Assembly (NCBI GenBank): GCA_902495305.1
Contig: CABUWG010000041.1
Span: forward strand, 1 to 16,190
DNA: 16,190 nt
Origin: an uncultured Pseudomonadota bacterium
GTDB lineage: Bacteria > Pseudomonadota > Alphaproteobacteria > RF32 > CAG-239
Direction of reading: 5' to 3'
Part shown: positions 1-6,536 of the stretch, one piece after another
How positions within the stretch are numbered: position 1 is the first letter of the stretch
Layout of the letters: each line of letters begins with the position of its first letter
Position numbers and translations under genes: made by a program
Notes under the pieces: generated by a model
Database searches by the model: none
What the model was told of the DNA's origin: nothing
The model's input: only the letters and a program-made list of their open reading frames with translations

Positions 1-11
1 ATATTCTTCAT
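1..11 (-). CDS. Start of a truncated minus-strand gene (first codons only)
   Basis: The minus strand reads a perfect GGAGG (complement of 18-22), six bases, then ATG at 11-9 followed by AAG AAT, so a protein beginning Met-Lys-Asn probably starts here and runs off the left edge. No product can be given from three codons. The Shine-Dalgarno match and spacing are the only evidence. If real, the upstream non-coding stretch 12-355 contains its promoter. Confidence 0.4.
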
Positions 12-126
12 CGGCTTCCTCCCATATAAAAATTCTTTTCAGAGCACATACTCTGTCACAAATCCCGTTGGAGCAACGCGGTCTCTGAAGCACATTGTCT
101 CCAACTGAGTGCCGCCCGTCGTACGG

Positions 127-208
127 GTCATCCTGAGCGAAGCGAAGGATCCAGTCAGATAAATCAGCTATATTATTAAACTGGATTTTTCGTTGCACTC
201 AGAATGAC
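127..208. repeat. Imperfect palindromic intergenic repeat (REP/MITE-like)
   Basis: Two 28-base arms, 127-154 and 181-208, are imperfect inverted copies around a 26-base AT-rich centre. The left arm begins GTCATCCTGAGCGAAGCGAA and ends GGATCCAG; the complement of the right arm begins GTCATTCTGAGTGCAACGAA and ends AAATCCAG. Arms opening with GTCAT(T/C)CTGAG resemble a kind of short non-coding palindrome common in intergenic DNA of many bacterial genomes; that it is dispersed in this genome is inference from one copy. No coding capacity and no clear target-site duplication was seen. Confidence 0.65.
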
Positions 209-320
209 ATTATAGTCACTATACCACAAAGAAACGCCAGTGTCAAGTACTCATGAAAAGTGGAGTGGGGATTTTGGCTAAGAAGATAGAAAAAGGCTAA
301 AAAATCCAAATATAAAAACA

Positions 321-345
321 CCGTTTGAACAAACTGTTCAAACGG
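321..345 (-). terminator. Rho-independent terminator for the gene at 356-844
   Basis: A perfect 10-bp stem (321-330 with 336-345) has a 5-base loop. Read on the minus strand it is followed by TGTTTTTATA, a U-rich tail. It sits 10 bases past the stop codon at 356-358, the expected place. The stem is only about half GC, so it is weaker than a classic terminator. The arms also contain the half-sites TGAACA and TGTTCA, so a second role as a protein-binding site cannot be excluded. Confidence 0.6.
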
Positions 346-355
346 TATCTTAACT

Positions 356-844
356 TCAGGGACTAGCCCATTTTTGGCTATAAACCGGCAAAGCATCCGG
401 AAAATTGCTGTAAACTCTCATTTGCAGACTGTTTTTTGTTGTCACCACTTGCAGCCGGAATTCTTCTCCGCTGTCGGCAAATTTTCCCAGACACATCTCT
501 TTGACGCCGCTGTCTCCCATCATAAAAATTTCAGAAAGAACTGTCACAGGCATATTTTTACTCTGGTGCCGGCCATTCAGATGCAACTCTTTTCCCTGAA
601 AATAAATTCTTTTCAAGACATAGAGCATTTGTAATTTGCCGTCCCAGATAAACTCCACCCCGAGCTCCGGCATTGAAAAATATTCATTTTTCGGCGGATG
701 CCGGTAAACCGGATCAACTTCGGCCTGACGAACAAGACGATTGGGAACAAACTCACCTTCGGTATTTCCGTTAAACTGCTGGCAAAAACCTTTCAAAGGC
801 AGAAACATTGCCGCAAACATAAGCAAACCAAATAATTTTTTCAT
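356..844 (-). CDS. Secreted or periplasmic protein of unknown function, 162 aa
   Basis: I do not recognise this protein. Residues 1-21 are a clear Sec signal peptide: Met-Lys-Lys, a hydrophobic core (LFGLLMFAAMFLPL) and a likely cleavage site near Phe20-Cys21. The nearby cysteine does not match a lipobox, so lipid attachment is unlikely. The mature part of about 140 residues is mixed alpha/beta in composition with no repeats, no membrane segment and no motif I can name. The start at 842-844 is fixed by the signal peptide, although the sequence before it (TTTTAGAAT) has a poor Shine-Dalgarno. A terminator hairpin follows directly. It lies 70 bases downstream of the HExxH membrane protein on the same strand, so it may be co-transcribed with the TetR unit or have its own AT-rich promoter. 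Confidence 0.75.
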   Translation of the reverse strand: MKKLFGLLMFAAMFLPLKGFCQQFNGNTEGEFVPNRLVRQAEVDPVYRHPPKNEYFSMPELGVEFIWDGKLQMLYVLKRIYFQGKELHLNGRHQSKNMPVTVLSEIFMMGDSGVKEMCLGKFADSGEEFRLQVVTTKNSLQMRVYSNFPDALPVYSQKWASP

Positions 845-914
845 ATTCTAAAATTTATAATAATACTTAATTCCGCATCATATTAGCATAAAAAATTTTT
901 TTGTCGAGTCATAA

Positions 915-1466
915 TCACCAGTACAAAAGCAGGGCAAACAGCAAAAAACCGTAAATCAGTATACCGGAAACAAACATTCCCGCCACACGAAAGTCCGCCC
1001 GTGACGGCATGGCGTTTTCAATGATAATCGTCTGCAAAAGCACATACAAAATGTAGTTTGTCAAATTCATCGGCAGCTGCGGCAGAATATAACGGTTAAT
1101 GTAAAAACCGAGCGGCAACAGCAATAACGGCGCCATGGCTGCCGGCACGGCGTTATAATACGTCACATTCTGAAAACCCACGCTTCCCATCACATAATAA
1201 CCGTTCAAATCCCGTTTCGGCCAAAGGCTGAAATTCACCGGACGGGCGTTCATCAGCAGCCCGACCCAATAATGCATAAACTCATGCAATATCGTCCCCG
1301 GAATATTCACCAGTGCCGACAACCACAAACTGCGATAAGCCGCATATTTTGCCCGCACCAGAAAAATCACCAGCAAAATCAAATAAAAACGATTATCGGC
1401 TACCGTCCAGAAAAGCTCGGAACTGTTCCAGTAAGCCGCCAGTTTTTGCCAGATTTCATACAGCAT
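915..1466 (-). CDS. Small integral-membrane protein with an HExxH metalloprotease-like motif, 183 aa
   Basis: The protein has about four hydrophobic segments (residues 28-38, 108-123, 137-150, 163-182). A zinc-protease-type motif HEFMH lies at 61-65 in or beside a hydrophobic stretch, and a second motif NAMPSRADF lies at 151-159. HExxH in a membrane helix plus a downstream Asn/Pro/Asp motif is the layout of M50-type intramembrane proteases, where the later Asp is the third zinc ligand; D158 could fill that role. The family match is inferred, not recognised in detail. The start is ATG at 1466-1464, not the upstream in-frame start at 1508, because AGGAGG sits four bases before it and it overlaps the TetR stop as TGATG. 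That coupling implies one transcript and matched synthesis with the regulator. A substrate cannot be guessed. Confidence 0.75.
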   Translation of the reverse strand: MLYEIWQKLAAYWNSSELFWTVADNRFYLILLVIFLVRAKYAAYRSLWLSALVNIPGTILHEFMHYWVGLLMNARPVNFSLWPKRDLNGYYVMGSVGFQNVTYYNAVPAAMAPLLLLPLGFYINRYILPQLPMNLTNYILYVLLQTIIIENAMPSRADFRVAGMFVSGILIYGFLLFALLLYW

Positions 1467-2071
1467 CAGCCCTCCTGTCTCAAAACTTTCAGACCGGCCA
1501 GATAACAATTAAGCAACAATTTGCAAATGTTTTTGCGGCTGTGCTTTCCGCCCTGCTGCGTCGCCAAAAAGGAACTCAGGCTGAACATGGCAAGCATCAA
1601 CACCTGCCGGAAAAGTTTTTTCTCCTTCCGTCCGAAACGCCCGACCTCGCGCTCAAAATCGGTTTTCCACACTTCGGCCAGCCTGACAAACCGGCGCAGA
1701 TAAGCCGCCGGCAAACCGCATCCTTTATGGTGCAGATGAAAATTGAACAAAAGAAACCATAAGTTTTCATGCCCCAACACCCAGCCGGCATAAACATCCG
1801 CATACATGTTCAGATTTTTATAACTGTCCTGCGAAGGCACAATCTGCCGCATTGCCAAAACCAAATCGTCCAGCGTCAGCATATTCTGTGCAATCACAAA
1901 ATTATCCATATTGGCAAATTGGTTATAAATCGTTCCGACGGAACAGCCTGACGCTTCCGACAACTTGCGCGCTGTCAGAAATTCCGCCCCTTTCTGTACC
2001 ACGAGCTCCCGCCCGGTCTTAATTAACAGAGCTCTGATTTCTGCTTTTTTGTTGTCTTTTGTATCTGTCAT
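1466..2071 (-). CDS. TetR/AcrR-family transcriptional regulator, 201 aa
   Basis: The N-terminus has the TetR layout: a helix at about 10-28, then a helix-turn-helix at about 33-56 (TARKLSEASGCSVGTIYNQF), where GTIYNQF matches the usual G-xx-Y-xx-F recognition helix. The length of 201 residues is typical of the family. The C-terminal ligand and dimerisation domain is divergent, as is normal, and its ligand is unknown. The stop overlaps the start of the membrane HExxH protein (TGATG), so the two form a translationally coupled pair. No good Shine-Dalgarno precedes the ATG at 2069-2071; instead TATAAT lies one base before it on the coding strand. A palindrome at 2126-2138 in the divergent intergenic region is a candidate operator for autoregulation and for the opposite operon. 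Confidence 0.9.
   Translation of the reverse strand: MTDTKDNKKAEIRALLIKTGRELVVQKGAEFLTARKLSEASGCSVGTIYNQFANMDNFVIAQNMLTLDDLVLAMRQIVPSQDSYKNLNMYADVYAGWVLGHENLWFLLFNFHLHHKGCGLPAAYLRRFVRLAEVWKTDFEREVGRFGRKEKKLFRQVLMLAMFSLSSFLATQQGGKHSRKNICKLLLNCYLAGLKVLRQEG
1471..1476 (-). promoter_or_regulatory. Shine-Dalgarno AGGAGG that fixes the start of the 183-aa membrane protein
   Basis: The complement of CCTCCT at 1471-1476 is a full consensus AGGAGG. It lies inside the last codons of the TetR gene and four bases before the ATG at 1466-1464, which decides against the longer reading starting at 1508. Confidence 0.8.
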
Positions 2072-2125
2072 TATTATATCATCTTAACAAAATATTTGTA
2101 AATTAAGGCTATATTAAAACAAATC

Positions 2126-2138
2126 TGAACAGTGTTCA
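2126..2138. promoter_or_regulatory. Palindromic candidate operator TGAACA-G-TGTTCA
   Basis: A perfect 13-base palindrome lies between the divergent TetR gene (start 2071) and the plus-strand operon (start 2168). The flanks AAA (2121-2123) and TTT (2141-2143) extend the symmetry after a two-base mismatch. TetR-family regulators usually bind palindromes between themselves and a divergent gene, so this is the best candidate for the regulator's own site. Binding is inference. Confidence 0.5.
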
Positions 2139-2167
2139 ATTTTTTTATTGCCGGTAAGGATAAAAAT

Positions 2168-3016
2168 ATGAAAAAGAGTTTTTACATCATCGCCACTCTG
2201 CTCTGCACGACTGCTTTCGGGCTTCGTGCTCAGGAAAATGCCGATTTTTATAAAGATATCATGATCTCGGATGAACTCAAAATGCAGGACAAAATGGATG
2301 ACGCCTCACAACAGGCGCGCAAGCTGCTGGAACAAAAGCAAGAACCGGTCAAACTCGACTTGCCGGAAGAAATCGAGCCGGCTCAGCTACGCAAACGCAA
2401 ACCGGTAGAGCTCAAAAAAGCTGCACCGGAAAACCTGTCTCCGGCACCTTTCGGACTGCTCTGGGGCGCAACCATCGCAGACATCAATGACCTCGGCATC
2501 ACGCTCAATTCCATCGAAATCAAAGATTATGTCAACACGTTCAGTGCTGAAAACCTGCCCAAATCCGTCATCGGATTCCGAACGGTCGATGTTGTTTTCG
2601 GACAAGAAAACGAACTTTGGCGGATTATCGCTTACGGCGATTTTCTCAATGATGACGCCTCCGCCAGCAAAGTCATGCTCGAATACCGCAAATACTATGC
2701 CCTCTTGAACAAAAAATACGGCAACGCGCAGGAAACTTATATCCCCGCTGCCGCCAACGTTGACCAGAATCCCAAAGAAGAACAGGCACCGGCGTTTGTA
2801 CCGAGCAAAGACGCCCCCAATCCGCAAAATGCGCCGGACTTGTTAAAAAATCTGCAATCGGGCCAGACCACAATCTATGCTACTTTTCAAAACAAAGACA
2901 CCGGCGCGGCTTTGACAGTCAGCGTTGACGGAGAAGGCAAAAGCTACATCACCATTGACTACAGAAGTTTGAGGATTCTTCGCCGGCGCGAAGCGCAAAC
3001 TCTGGACGCTCTGTAA
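2168..3016 (+). CDS. Periplasmic protein of unknown function, 282 aa
   Basis: I do not recognise a named family. Residues 1-21 form a Sec signal peptide (Met-Lys-Lys, core FYIIATLLCTTAFG, likely cleavage after Leu-Arg-Ala). The mature N-terminal region (about 22-90) is highly charged and probably helical or extended. A compact domain from about 93 starts APFGLLWGATIADINDLGI, the kind of phrase seen in small periplasmic domains where a Trp-Gly strand leads into a short helix. Residues about 196-222 are a Pro/Ala/Asn-rich linker before a final beta-rich part. The start at 2168 is chosen over the in-frame GTG at 2132 because it has AAGGA seven bases upstream and opens the signal peptide, while the GTG lies inside the palindrome. 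It precedes the Mur ligase gene by 19 bases, so a cell-envelope role is plausible. Confidence 0.75.
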   Translation: MKKSFYIIATLLCTTAFGLRAQENADFYKDIMISDELKMQDKMDDASQQARKLLEQKQEPVKLDLPEEIEPAQLRKRKPVELKKAAPENLSPAPFGLLWGATIADINDLGITLNSIEIKDYVNTFSAENLPKSVIGFRTVDVVFGQENELWRIIAYGDFLNDDASASKVMLEYRKYYALLNKKYGNAQETYIPAAANVDQNPKEEQAPAFVPSKDAPNPQNAPDLLKNLQSGQTTIYATFQNKDTGAALTVSVDGEGKSYITIDYRSLRILRRREAQTLDAL

Positions 3017-3035
3017 TTTTTAAGGACTGAACAAC

Positions 3036-4406
3036 ATGAAAAAAGTTAGTTTCTGCGGCATCACCGGCAACGGCATGAGCGCCCTCGCCCAAATCTTAAA
3101 ACTTGAGGGCTGTGAAGTCCGCGGTTCCGACCTGAACGTTGACATGGGGCTGGACGGCGACCGCCGCCGCGAAAAACTGGAGGCCGCCGGCATCAGATTT
3201 TTTCCGCAGGACGGTTCTTCCGTCTCCGATGATTTGGACACGCTGTATATCACCAGCGTCATCAACGAACAAAATCCCGATGTCAAGGCGGCTCTTGCCA
3301 AAGGCATTAAAATTCAAAGCCGCTCGGATCTGCTGGCCGAAATTTTCCACCGCAGCAAATACGGCATTGCCGTCGGCGGCACCTGCGGCAAAACTACAAC
3401 CACTGCCATGATCGGATACATTCTCAACGAACTCGGCAAAAAGCCCTGCGTCATAAACGGCGGTTTTTTCAAAAACTATGCGTCAGACAAAGGCCTTGCC
3501 AACTACATTTATAATCGCGGCGAAATCTGCGTGATTGAAGCTGATGAAAGCGACGGTTCGATTCGCAAATATCATCCTTACATTGCCCTGATTAACAACA
3601 TCGGACACGACCACAAGCCTCTGGAAGAGCTGAAAGAATATTTTTCCGAATTCGCCGCCCATACGTCACACGGCGTTGTCGTCAATTATGACTGTCCGAA
3701 TGCCCGCACAATCAGCAATCACCCCAATACTTTTTCCTATTCGGTTTCAGATTCCCGCGCCAATCTCTTTGCTTCAGAAATCGGCCTGACGGAACATGGC
3801 ATAAAATACACGATCGACGGTCAAAGCTTCAGACTACAACTGCTTGGACGCTTCAATGTTTCTAACGCTCTGGCCGCCATCTCTGCCTGCATGCTGCTCG
3901 GCATTGACAAATTCGAAGCCGCCCGCACGCTGGAAGGCTTTACCGGAACCGAACGCCGTCTGGAATGTATTGGCCGGAGCAAACACAGTGGCATAACCGT
4001 CTATGACGATTTTGCCCACAACCCGCAAAAGATTGAAGCCTCGCTCAGTACATTAAGGGAATACCCCGGCAGAATCATTGCCGTTTATCAGGCTCACACA
4101 CCTTTCTCCGCCCGCAATACCGGCAAAGAAGACGGCGAAGTTTTCGGCCGTACCCTTAACAAAGACGACATTCTTCTCATGCCGGACATCTATGAACGCA
4201 TTCCGGAACGCGATACCGACATTTCCGGCGCAGACCTCGTACAATACGCCAAAGACAACGGTGTTAATGCATTGTATTTGGAAACCAAAGACAAAGTTCG
4301 GGAATATATTTTGCAAAACGCCCGCCCCGGCGACCGTATTATCGTGATGGGCGCGCATGACAATTCCCTTCCCGATTTTTGCCGCAATCTTTTGAAGGAT
4401 TTATAA
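3036..4406 (+). CDS. Mur ligase of the MurC/Mpl type, probably for murein tripeptide recycling, 456 aa
   Basis: All parts of an ADP-forming Mur ligase are present: an N-terminal UDP-sugar-binding Rossmann fold opening with a glycine-rich loop (GITGNGMSALAQ, 8-19), an ATP P-loop GTCGKTTT at 115-122, the acidic pair region EADESD at 168-173, NIGHDH at 188-193, and a C-terminal domain with ERRLE (306-310) and DDFAHNP (324-330). MurC joins UDP-MurNAc to L-Ala in the cytoplasm; Mpl joins it to the recycled tripeptide L-Ala-D-Glu-meso-DAP. The length suits either. I favour Mpl because the next gene, two bases away, is an LD-carboxypeptidase that makes this tripeptide, and no division/cell-wall cluster genes are nearby. 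The P-loop Cys (His in MurC), HNP for HHP, and YQAHTPFSARNT (351-362) are unlike both textbook families, so this could be a divergent MurC. AAGGA precedes the ATG. Confidence 0.88.
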   Translation: MKKVSFCGITGNGMSALAQILKLEGCEVRGSDLNVDMGLDGDRRREKLEAAGIRFFPQDGSSVSDDLDTLYITSVINEQNPDVKAALAKGIKIQSRSDLLAEIFHRSKYGIAVGGTCGKTTTTAMIGYILNELGKKPCVINGGFFKNYASDKGLANYIYNRGEICVIEADESDGSIRKYHPYIALINNIGHDHKPLEELKEYFSEFAAHTSHGVVVNYDCPNARTISNHPNTFSYSVSDSRANLFASEIGLTEHGIKYTIDGQSFRLQLLGRFNVSNALAAISACMLLGIDKFEAARTLEGFTGTERRLECIGRSKHSGITVYDDFAHNPQKIEASLSTLREYPGRIIAVYQAHTPFSARNTGKEDGEVFGRTLNKDDILLMPDIYERIPERDTDISGADLVQYAKDNGVNALYLETKDKVREYILQNARPGDRIIVMGAHDNSLPDFCRNLLKDL

Positions 4407-4408
4407 AA

Positions 4409-5293
4409 ATGAAAATACCGTCTGGCAGCAAAGTAGGCATTGTATCCCCGTCCAAACCCGTACCGGAGGAAGCCATAACCCGCGGACTGGAATATTTGCG
4501 CGGCCTCGGTTACACGCCGGTAACAGGCAGACACGCTTTTGACACTTACCGCTATATGGCCGGCACGCCGCAAGACCGCGCCGAAGACCTGATGTCTTTT
4601 TACCGCAATCCGGAAATCAAGGCTATCTTCAGCACCGCCGGCGGCGACGGTTCGCAAATGATTGCCCCTTTTCTGGATTACGACATCATCGCACAAAATC
4701 CCAAACCGCTCATCGGCTTCAGCGATACAACCGCCGTTCAAAACGCAATCATCGCCCAAACCGGCACCCCGCAACTGACCGGTTTTCTGCTGTCTTACGA
4801 TTTTCCTGACGGTCCCCTGCCCGATGCCAAGATCAACGCCTCGCTCACAACATTGCTGAACGGCGACAAACTCAAAGTGTCCGGCGGCCAATGCGTCACA
4901 CGCGGACAAGCGGAGGGTATACTGGTCGGCGGCTGCCTCAGCCTGTTCAAAAGCCTTTGCGGCACACCTTACTTTCCGTCTTTAAAAAATGCCGTCCTGC
5001 TGATTGAAGACGTGGAAGAAAAAACCTACAAACTGGACTTAATGCTGGAACAACTGCGGCAATGTCCCGATTTTTCAAGAATCAGCGGCATTATCTTCGG
5101 AGATTTTTACAACTGCGAAATCCGTCAGCCGCAAGACGGCAGCACCGACGAGATGATAAACTACTTCACGCAGGAAATAAACGTCCCTGTCATCCGCCAC
5201 TTTCCGTACGGACACAAAAAAAGCCGATACGTTTTACCGCTCGGCTCTCCGATTCGTCTGAACGCGGACAACTGTACTTTAGAACAGCTCTGA
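4409..5293 (+). CDS. ldcA: LD-carboxypeptidase (murein tetrapeptide carboxypeptidase), S66 family, 294 aa
   Basis: This serine peptidase removes the terminal D-Ala from recycled murein tetrapeptides in the cytoplasm and so provides tripeptide for reuse. The S66 signatures are visible in order: an N-terminal KVGIVSPS-type strand (8-15), a YMAGTPQDRAEDLMSFYRNPEI region (49-70), FSTAGGDGS (74-82), the nucleophile Ser105 in IGFSDTTA, Glu200 in LLIEDVEE and His269 in PYGHKKSR, together a Ser-Glu-His triad. The length is about that of the family. There is no signal peptide, fitting a cytoplasmic enzyme. The start at 4409 is chosen because AAGGA ends nine bases before it; the in-frame ATG at 4379 would overlap the Mur ligase by 28 bases. 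It follows the Mur ligase by two bases, a clear operon. Its 3' end overlaps the convergent membrane-protein gene by 15 bases. Confidence 0.92.
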   Translation: MKIPSGSKVGIVSPSKPVPEEAITRGLEYLRGLGYTPVTGRHAFDTYRYMAGTPQDRAEDLMSFYRNPEIKAIFSTAGGDGSQMIAPFLDYDIIAQNPKPLIGFSDTTAVQNAIIAQTGTPQLTGFLLSYDFPDGPLPDAKINASLTTLLNGDKLKVSGGQCVTRGQAEGILVGGCLSLFKSLCGTPYFPSLKNAVLLIEDVEEKTYKLDLMLEQLRQCPDFSRISGIIFGDFYNCEIRQPQDGSTDEMINYFTQEINVPVIRHFPYGHKKSRYVLPLGSPIRLNADNCTLEQL

Positions 5294-5962
5294 GAAAAAG
5301 CGTTTTGCCCAGATCCAGTTCTGATTGTTCAGATAATTAATCAGACGCATATAATCATAAATACCGCTCCAGCTCCGGCTGTTAAAAGCCAGCATTGAAC
5401 CGATAGCCCATAAATTCGCCGACGGCAGAAACAAAAAACAAAACTTATAAGACACTTTAATCAGGTCTGTCTGTTTTTCATGAATCTGAGACCCGACGGC
5501 ATCAAGATGCTGGGCAATAAAAAAGCCCAAAATTCCGTTCAAAATAAAATTAGACGGCGCAAAATGCGTATAAATTGAAATTCCGAACATCACAAACAAT
5601 GCCACCAGCGGAAAGAAATACGGCGCAATGATAATCAGCCAGTTTCCCCTTCCGGCAAAAGCCATCTCGCCGCCGGTATCATCCGGATTAACGCGGATAC
5701 TCTTGACCTTGTGCAGCGTCAGCAATGCAAAAAAACCGTGCGTCAGCTCATGCGTTGCCACCTCAAACGTCTGGTTGATTTCCTTATCCATCATGGAACG
5801 GCAGATAAAAAAGAAAATAAAACCGGCAATCAGCCACACATAATGCAGTTCAAAAAAACGAAAATACCCGAAAGACTGAATAAACGCCGGCAGACTTAAA
5901 AACATAAATATCCCGACCGGCCATTTGAACAAATCAATTAATCTGTCGACTAAAATACGCAT
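5279..5962 (-). CDS. Membrane metalloprotease-like protein (M50B-like), 227 aa
   Basis: Two hydrophobic helices open the protein (about 14-30 and 40-55). HELTH at 71-75 follows, then a Gly-Gly containing loop (DDTGGEMAFAGRG, about 94-106), hydrophobic segments at about 108-130 and 138-152, a second His/Asp motif HEKQTDL at 161-167, and a last hydrophobic stretch at 173-192. HELTHG followed by a Gly-Gly loop and a membrane run resembles the M50B-like group of putative membrane zinc peptidases; the two His and Glu of HELTH would be ligands and base, and D166 a possible third ligand. The substrate is unknown. The ATG at 5962-5960 has GGAGG eight bases upstream. It is convergent to and overlaps ldcA by 15 bases and is not the sister of the protein at 915-1466, which shares only the HExxH and general topology. 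Confidence 0.8.
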   Translation of the reverse strand: MRILVDRLIDLFKWPVGIFMFLSLPAFIQSFGYFRFFELHYVWLIAGFIFFFICRSMMDKEINQTFEVATHELTHGFFALLTLHKVKSIRVNPDDTGGEMAFAGRGNWLIIIAPYFFPLVALFVMFGISIYTHFAPSNFILNGILGFFIAQHLDAVGSQIHEKQTDLIKVSYKFCFLFLPSANLWAIGSMLAFNSRSWSGIYDYMRLINYLNNQNWIWAKRFFSELF

Positions 5963-6091
5963 ATAAAAAACCTCCGTATTTTTGTACTATACATTAAAAA
6001 AAACCGATTTTCATCATAAATTTGCGATATCAACACTTATCCCCTTTCGCCGCAGCCTTGTGCCAAAAGATAAACAGGACAATAAAAACTA

Positions 6092-6120
6092 TTGTCTTTC
6101 CAAAGTTTTCAGGCTATTAT
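6092..6120 (+). promoter_or_regulatory. Putative sigma-70-type promoter for the acidic protein gene
   Basis: TTGTCT (6092-6097) and TATTAT (6115-6120) are separated by 17 bases, and an overlapping TATAAT lies at 6118-6123. The position, about 40 bases before the ATG at 6159, suits a short leader. This is pattern matching only. Confidence 0.4.
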
Positions 6121-6158
6121 AATAAGAAAGATATGGATAACAAATAAGGAACAGTCCA

Positions 6159-6467
6159 ATGGATAAGGAAAATAACGAAGAATACCGGACTTTTGACTTC
6201 CTGATTAATGATGAAGATGAAGTCATGCTGCTGTTGTATGAACAGGAAGGCGAACCTAAAAATGCGGCAATCGAATTAAACGAAGAAGAAAAATCTGCCG
6301 TCCTTTATCGCAACGAAAATGATGAAATCATGCTGACCGATATTCCGGAAAACGTTTTTGACAGCCTGCAGGACGCCGACAAACTTATGGTCTGCGAGTT
6401 AAGCGTGGAAGAAAAAGAAGAAGACACAAAAATAGTCTACGCCTACGAAGCCGAAATCAGCGATTAA
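6159..6467 (+). CDS. Small, very acidic cytoplasmic protein of unknown function, 102 aa
   Basis: Not recognised. About 33 of 102 residues are Asp or Glu and only about eight are Lys or Arg, giving a strongly negative protein without signal peptide or membrane segment. Short alternating hydrophobic stretches (DEVMLLLYEQ, KSAVLYRNE, TKIVYAYEAEI) suggest a small beta-rich fold; the last part is faintly reminiscent of the DUF1292-type acidic proteins, but I would not assign it. AAGGA lies eight bases before the ATG, a reasonable promoter precedes it and a strong terminator follows the stop, so it appears to be its own transcription unit. Such proteins can be nucleic-acid mimics or chaperone-like, but there is no evidence for that here. 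Confidence 0.8.
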   Translation: MDKENNEEYRTFDFLINDEDEVMLLLYEQEGEPKNAAIELNEEEKSAVLYRNENDEIMLTDIPENVFDSLQDADKLMVCELSVEEKEEDTKIVYAYEAEISD

Positions 6468-6482
6468 AAAACTGTTTGTCAC

Positions 6483-6512
6483 ACACTCTGCAATTCGCGG
6501 AGTGTTTTTTTT
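6483..6512 (+). terminator. Strong rho-independent terminator after the acidic protein gene
   Basis: ACACTCTGC (6483-6491) pairs with GCGGAGTGT (6497-6505), nine pairs with one G-U, around an AATTC loop, followed by eight T (6505-6512). It ends 24 bases before the ATG of the next gene, leaving little room for a separate promoter. Confidence 0.9.
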
Positions 6513-6536
6513 ATCTCAACGGCAAAAGCAAAAAAC

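Larger units (their letters stand above)
12..355. other. Non-coding stretch with inverted repeats, about 340 bases
   Basis: No convincing gene lies here; the only ORF of any size (199-396, minus) has no ribosome binding site and runs into the end of the next gene. The stretch holds a 7-bp inverted repeat (GTTGGAG at 67-73, CTCCAAC at 99-105), the long imperfect inverted repeat at 127-208 and the terminator hairpin at 321-345. The part 209-310 shows nothing I can name. It probably contains the promoter for the gene beginning at 11 on the minus strand, but I could not pick a convincing -35/-10 pair. Confidence 0.6.

Noticed and set aside
199..396. A 65-codon minus-strand frame with a hydrophobic middle
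   Set aside because: No ribosome binding site; it overlaps the end of the signal-peptide gene and reads through its terminator and a repeat arm.
1313..1762. A 149-codon open frame on the plus strand
   Set aside because: Antisense to the TetR gene and the membrane HExxH gene, which are supported by motifs and a consensus ribosome binding site.
2132..2167. GTG start extending the periplasmic protein by 12 residues
   Set aside because: It lies in the palindrome, has no Shine-Dalgarno and would mask the signal peptide; ATG at 2168 has AAGGA at the right distance.
4190..4909. A 239-codon open frame on the minus strand
   Set aside because: Antisense to the Mur ligase and ldcA genes, both well supported by motifs.
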